Assembly: GCA_002394305.1 (NCBI GenBank)
Contig: DGTM01000008.1
Span: 547-11,169, forward strand
Length of the DNA: 10,623 bases
Source: Prevotellaceae bacterium UBA4336
Lineage (GTDB): Bacteria > Bacteroidota > Bacteroidia > Bacteroidales > Bacteroidaceae
Direction of reading: 5' to 3'
Positions 7,665 to 10,623 of the stretch are shown in pieces. The notes under the pieces are model-generated. The model was not told where the DNA came from and searched no databases. It saw only the letters and a program-made list of their open reading frames with translations. How positions within the stretch are numbered: position 1 is the first letter of the stretch; each line of letters opens with the position of its first letter. Made by a program: the position numbers and the translations under genes.

Positions 7665-10112
7665 ATGAAACAAACACTCCTTGCTATACTGCTCCTGATG
7701 TCGGCACAGGTGTCGGCGCAGGTGAGACAAGAGACGGTACTGACCGACGGCTGGCAGTTCTCGCACGACGGCGAGAGCTGGCAGTCCGTCCGGGTGCCCC
7801 ACGACTGGGCCATTGCCGGACCGTTCGACAAGAAATGGGACTTGCAGCGGGTTGCCATCGAACAGAACGGCGAGACTGAGGCCACGGAGAAGAGCGGACG
7901 TTCGGGGGCACTTCCCTGGATAGGGGAGGGGCACTACAAGCGCACTCTGCAGATACCCGACGGCTGTGCCCACGCCGAGTTGCTCTTCGACGGTGCCATG
8001 TCGGAGCCCACCGTCTTCGTGAACGGAAAGAAGGCCGGCTACTGGGCTTATGGGTACAATTCCTTCCGCGTCGACATCACGCCATTCGTCGGGAAGGGCG
8101 ACAATACACTGGAGGTACATCTGAGGAACGTGGAGGAGAGCAGCCGCTGGTACCCTGGGGCAGGCATCTACCGTCCCGTCACGCTCATCACCACAGGCCG
8201 GACGCATCTGGACGACTGGAGCATCTGCGTCCGCACCATGACCATCGGCAGCGGCAAGGCAGAGCTGGAGATAGAGGGCAGCATTGTTGGTGCCGACGAG
8301 CATACCGCGCTGGACATCACCCTGACCGGGCCCGACGGCCGGCCTGCCGGAAGCAGCGAGGCCAGCCCGATAGGCGACGGAAGGTTCTTCGCCAAGCTCA
8401 GCGTGGTAGACCCTAAGCTCTGGTCGCCCGAGACACCTTATCTATATACCGTCACGGCCGAGGCAAAGGATGCGACGGGCACGACTTTGGACCGCAAGGC
8501 CATCCGTACCGGTATCCGCACCGTCAGGGTGACCCGCGAGCATGGATTCCAGCTCAACGGCATCACGCGCAAGCTGAAGGGCGTCTGCCTGCACCACGAC
8601 CTGGGTCCGCTGGGAGCAGCCGTGAACAAGTCGGCCCTCATCCGCCAGATCAAGATGATGAAGGACATGGGCTGCGACGCCATACGCACCGCCCACAACA
8701 TGCCCTCGCAGATGCAGATGGAGGTCTGCGACTCGCTGGGCATGATGGTCATGGCCGAGAGCTTCGACATGTGGCTCTACCCCAAGTGCAAGAACGGCTA
8801 CGCACGCTTCTTCCGCCAGTGGGCCGACAGGGACATCACAAACCTCATCCTTGCCCACCGCAATCACCCCTGCATCGTGATGTGGTCGATAGGCAACGAG
8901 ATTCCCGAGCAGTACAGCGAGGAGGGACGGCAGATATCCATCCGCCTGCAAGGGCTGTGCCACAGCCTCGACCCCACACGCCCCGTCACGCAGGGCATGG
9001 ACAAGGCGGACGAGGCGCTCCGCAGCGGCTTTGCACAGGCCATGGACGTGCCGGGATTCAACTACCGCGTACACAAGTACGAGCAGAACATCCGCCAGCT
9101 TCCGCAAGGCTTCCTCCTGGGCTCGGAGACGGCATCAACGGTCAGCTCGCGCGGCATCTATAAGTTCCCGGCAGAGCCCGACGACAATTCGAGGTTCTCC
9201 TCCTGGACGTCCGGCTACGACCCCTCGGCCATAAAGAATGCCGACGGCCAGTGCTCCGGCTACGACCTGGAATACTGCCCCTGGAGCAACCTGCCCGACG
9301 ACGACTGGACCTGGCAGGACGACAAGGATTGGGTGATAGGGGAGTTCGTCTGGACGGGCTACGACTACCTGGGCGAACCTTCGCCCTACGATGAGTACTG
9401 GCCGTCGCGCAGCAGCTACTTCGGCATCTGCGACCTGGCCGGACTGCCCAAGGACCGCTACTGGCTCTACCGTTCCCGTTGGAACCGCGACGAGCACACC
9501 ATCCACCTGCTGCCCCATTGGTCGTGGGGCAAGCAGCGCAAAGGTAAGGTCACACCCGTCTATTGCTACACCGACTACCCCACGGCAGAGCTCTTTCTGG
9601 GTGGCAAGAGCCAAGGGAAAATCAGCAAGAACCCCGCGAGCCGGCTCGACCGCTACCGCCTGCGGTGGACGGACGTGAAGTACGAGCCCGGGGAGCTGAA
9701 GGTTGTCGTCTACGATGCAGCGGGCCGTAAGGCAGGCGAACAGAAGCTATGCACAGCCGGTAAGCCTGCCAAGTTGCAGCTCGACCTGTGGACCGCAGCA
9801 GGCGACGGCACGCTCCGTGCCGACGGCGACGACCTGGCTTTCGTCACCGTGTCGCTCCGCGATGCCCACGGCACGCTCATCCCCGATGCCTCCGACCAGC
9901 TGACGTTCTCCGTCACCGGAGCCGGTACGTTCGAAGCCGTCTGCAACGGCGATGCCACGAGCCTGGAGTCCTTCCGCCAGCCCACGATGAAGCTCTTCAG
10001 CGGACAGCTCGTCGTCGTCTGCCGCAGCGGCCAGACCCCCGGCACCATCCAGCTGAAGGTCACCGACCGCCAGCGCCACCTGCAACAGACCCTGAGCATC
10101 CCCACAAGATAA
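7665..10112 (+). CDS. GH2 beta-galactosidase, predicted periplasmic
   Basis: This glycoside hydrolase family 2 enzyme is predicted to release galactose from imported beta-1,4-galacto-oligosaccharides, completing the work of the GH53 enzyme. The 815 aa fit the Bacteroidetes GH2 type with extra C-terminal domains. A signal peptide ends near VSA-Q (about residue 18) with no lipobox, which suggests the periplasm. The jelly-roll sugar-binding domain spans about 22-172 (VPHDWAI at 44-50, SRWYPGAGIYRPV at 160-172), followed by an Ig-like domain (about 173-285) and a TIM barrel (about 286-600). The barrel has IRTAHN (340-345), acid/base Glu412 in SIGNEIPEQ and nucleophile Glu488 in LLGSETAS. After the barrel come a DUF4982-like domain (about 620-690, VYCYTDYPTAELFLGGKSQG) and a C-terminal Ig-like domain to the end. 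A purine-rich GGGGGGAA sits 4 nt before the ATG, unusually Shine-Dalgarno-like for this operon. It is last in the operon and matches BT4667 in position. Specificity for galactose is inferred from context. Confidence 0.93.
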   Translation: MKQTLLAILLLMSAQVSAQVRQETVLTDGWQFSHDGESWQSVRVPHDWAIAGPFDKKWDLQRVAIEQNGETEATEKSGRSGALPWIGEGHYKRTLQIPDGCAHAELLFDGAMSEPTVFVNGKKAGYWAYGYNSFRVDITPFVGKGDNTLEVHLRNVEESSRWYPGAGIYRPVTLITTGRTHLDDWSICVRTMTIGSGKAELEIEGSIVGADEHTALDITLTGPDGRPAGSSEASPIGDGRFFAKLSVVDPKLWSPETPYLYTVTAEAKDATGTTLDRKAIRTGIRTVRVTREHGFQLNGITRKLKGVCLHHDLGPLGAAVNKSALIRQIKMMKDMGCDAIRTAHNMPSQMQMEVCDSLGMMVMAESFDMWLYPKCKNGYARFFRQWADRDITNLILAHRNHPCIVMWSIGNEIPEQYSEEGRQISIRLQGLCHSLDPTRPVTQGMDKADEALRSGFAQAMDVPGFNYRVHKYEQNIRQLPQGFLLGSETASTVSSRGIYKFPAEPDDNSRFSSWTSGYDPSAIKNADGQCSGYDLEYCPWSNLPDDDWTWQDDKDWVIGEFVWTGYDYLGEPSPYDEYWPSRSSYFGICDLAGLPKDRYWLYRSRWNRDEHTIHLLPHWSWGKQRKGKVTPVYCYTDYPTAELFLGGKSQGKISKNPASRLDRYRLRWTDVKYEPGELKVVVYDAAGRKAGEQKLCTAGKPAKLQLDLWTAAGDGTLRADGDDLAFVTVSLRDAHGTLIPDASDQLTFSVTGAGTFEAVCNGDATSLESFRQPTMKLFSGQLVVVCRSGQTPGTIQLKVTDRQRHLQQTLSIPTR

Positions 10113-10113
10113 C

Positions 10114-10125
10114 GCTTCGCGAAGC
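10114..10125. repeat. Perfect 12-bp palindrome just after the GH2 stop codon
   Basis: GCTTCGCGAAGC reads identically on both strands and starts one base after the TAA of the GH2 gene. It could form a small hairpin at the 3' end of the operon mRNA or be a minor protein site. It has no following T-tract, so it is unlikely to terminate transcription by itself. Confidence 0.5.
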
Positions 10126-10131
10126 ACTGTG

Positions 10132-10186
10132 AACATCGAAAGAGACGAAAGAGTCGAAACTCGTGCCTTTCGTGTCTTTAGATGTT
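10132..10186. repeat. Long imperfect inverted repeat downstream of the operon
   Basis: The arms at 10132-10157 and 10161-10186 can pair around a 3-nt loop (10158-10160). The outer AACATC (10132-10137) pairs perfectly with GATGTT (10181-10186). After one mismatch, the inner 19-base arms (10139-10157 and 10161-10179) match at about 15 positions, including AAAGA and ACGAAAG against CTTTCGT and TCTTT. The resulting stem is about 26 positions long. No T-run follows on the + strand, so it is not a classical terminator. It may protect the mRNA 3' end or be a dispersed palindromic element. The repetitive AAAGA/CGAAAG character favours the second idea, but this cannot be tested within one window. Confidence 0.65.
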
Positions 10187-10222
10187 AGAACACTTGTCAA
10201 ACTCACTGAGCGGGCGTAGCAC

Positions 10223-10269
10223 CCTGACGGGCACATGATGACTCATCATGCGCCCGTCAGGTTTTGTGT
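10223..10269 (+). terminator. Rho-independent terminator of the PUL operon
   Basis: A perfect 10-bp GC-rich stem pairs CCTGACGGGC (10223-10232) with GCCCGTCAGG (10252-10261). After one A/C mismatch it continues with CATGATGA against TCATCATG, so the hairpin closes almost completely around base 10242. A T-rich tail TTTTGTGTT follows at 10262-10270. The T-tract exists only on the + strand side, so the element is oriented to end the rightward operon. The hairpin may also block leftward transcription from the convergent gene, but the reverse strand shows no U-tract. Confidence 0.85.
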
Positions 10270-10282
10270 TATCCCCAGATTG

Positions 10283-10623
10283 CTACTCCATTCCCTTTTG
10301 TCCCCAGAGCAGAGTGCCGTCTGGCGCTTGGCCCTCGGCTTCGACAGAGAGACTTGTCTGACGGGAATTGTTGTAGAAGGTCACGACGGCCTCGCCGTTC
10401 TCGTCCAACTGTACATCGGGGTTCCAGTAGAGTGTGCGGCGGTAGTCAGACCCCCCAGCCCCCTTTAGGGGGAGTTTTTGCTTGCTGTAGTCGGGGCTGT
10501 AGAACTCGGCAGAGGTGGAGTAGCCGTCGAGGACAATGAAGCGGTCGCGGTAGGTGGTGCGCTTCGAGTCGTCCAGGAAGCGATGCAGGTCAATGGTTAC
10601 CGAGGGCTGGTCTGAGCCATTGA
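10283..10623 (-). CDS. C-terminal fragment of a large MG2/plug-domain family protein (partial)
   Basis: An open minus-strand frame enters from the right edge and runs 112 codons to a TAG stop at 10285-10283. Its start lies outside the window. Codons are G/C-ending like the PUL genes, supporting a real gene. Visible motifs are FIVLDGYSTSAEFYSPDYS, then DYRRTLYWNPDVQLDENGEA, then VVTFYNNS and VEAEGQAPDGTLLW. This pattern (GYS-x-EFYSPDY, then R-x-TLYWNP, DENGEA, FYNNS, EG-x-xPDG) is familiar from the C-termini of large Bacteroidetes envelope proteins annotated as alpha-2-macroglobulin MG2 domain, carboxypeptidase-regulatory-like or TonB-receptor plug-domain proteins. Their function is poorly defined. 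The gene converges on the PUL operon and is probably not part of it. A GC-rich palindrome at 10451-10474 is read in frame as part of KLPLKGAGGS. The family call rests on motif memory only. Confidence 0.72.
   Translation of the reverse strand, partial: NGSDQPSVTIDLHRFLDDSKRTTYRDRFIVLDGYSTSAEFYSPDYSKQKLPLKGAGGSDYRRTLYWNPDVQLDENGEAVVTFYNNSRQTSLSVEAEGQAPDGTLLWGQKGME
10451..10474. repeat. GC-rich palindromic element inside the convergent gene
   Basis: CCCCC-TTTA-GGGGG (10459-10472) forms a compact palindrome flanked by a C6 run (10451-10456) and AG. On the minus strand it encodes L-P-L-K-G-A-G-G in the partial gene, between the YSPDYS and DYRRTLYWNP motifs. Similar short C5/G5 palindromes are dispersed in many Bacteroidetes genomes, sometimes inside open reading frames. 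The identification as a dispersed element is from general knowledge, since only one copy is visible here. Confidence 0.55.

Noticed and set aside
6628..7677. A 349-codon minus-strand frame opposite the GH53 gene
   Set aside because: It is an antisense shadow of a confidently identified enzyme with intact catalytic motifs. The equal length is a coincidence of frame limits.
307..10112. Possible phage-defence, toxin or other novel system
   Set aside because: All five + strand genes fall into known PUL families with expected lengths and motifs, leaving no unexplained gene in the operon.
10235..10539. Two short + strand open frames downstream of the operon (10235-10468 and 10264-10539)
   Set aside because: They lie over the terminator and opposite the minus-strand gene fragment, which has conserved family motifs. 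The + strand products resemble nothing.

Overview
The window is almost entirely one Sus-type polysaccharide utilisation locus (PUL) from a Bacteroidales bacterium. The evidence is a SusC/SusD pair, surface-lipoprotein signals, a Bacteroidetes-type -7 promoter box (TATCTTTG), A-rich leaders without strong Shine-Dalgarno sites, and tight co-directional gene spacing. Coding DNA is GC-rich with strong G/C third-position bias, which suggests a high-GC Prevotella-like or related lineage. The genus cannot be fixed from this sequence alone.

Layout: bases 1-306 are non-coding. They hold three tandem 22-bp palindromic repeats at the left edge, a G-rich stretch, and an AT-rich promoter region. Five genes then run on the + strand with gaps of only 9-17 nt: a SusC-like TonB-dependent transporter (307-3282), a SusD-like lipoprotein (3297-4859), a SusE/SusF-like multi-module surface glycan-binding lipoprotein (4869-6584), a GH53 endo-beta-1,4-galactanase (6598-7647) and a GH2 beta-galactosidase (7665-10112). 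The operon is followed by a long imperfect inverted repeat and a strong intrinsic terminator. Beyond that is the 3' end of a convergent minus-strand gene (10283 to the right edge), which resembles the C-terminus of a large MG2/carboxypeptidase-regulatory/plug-domain family protein.

The gene order SusC-SusD-SGBP-GH53-GH2 matches the known Bacteroides thetaiotaomicron pectic galactan PUL (BT4671 to BT4667). The inferred pathway is as follows. The surface lipoproteins bind beta-1,4-galactan (rhamnogalacturonan-I side chains or type I arabinogalactan), and the lipid-anchored GH53 cuts it. SusC/SusD imports the galacto-oligosaccharides, and the GH2 enzyme releases galactose in the periplasm. No regulator (HTCS, AraC or sigma/anti-sigma pair) lies inside the window.

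The locus is a recognisable system rather than a new one. The points most worth a second look are the tandem palindromic repeats upstream, the apparent internal duplication of the SusE/F-like binding protein, and a GC-rich palindrome sitting in frame inside the convergent gene.
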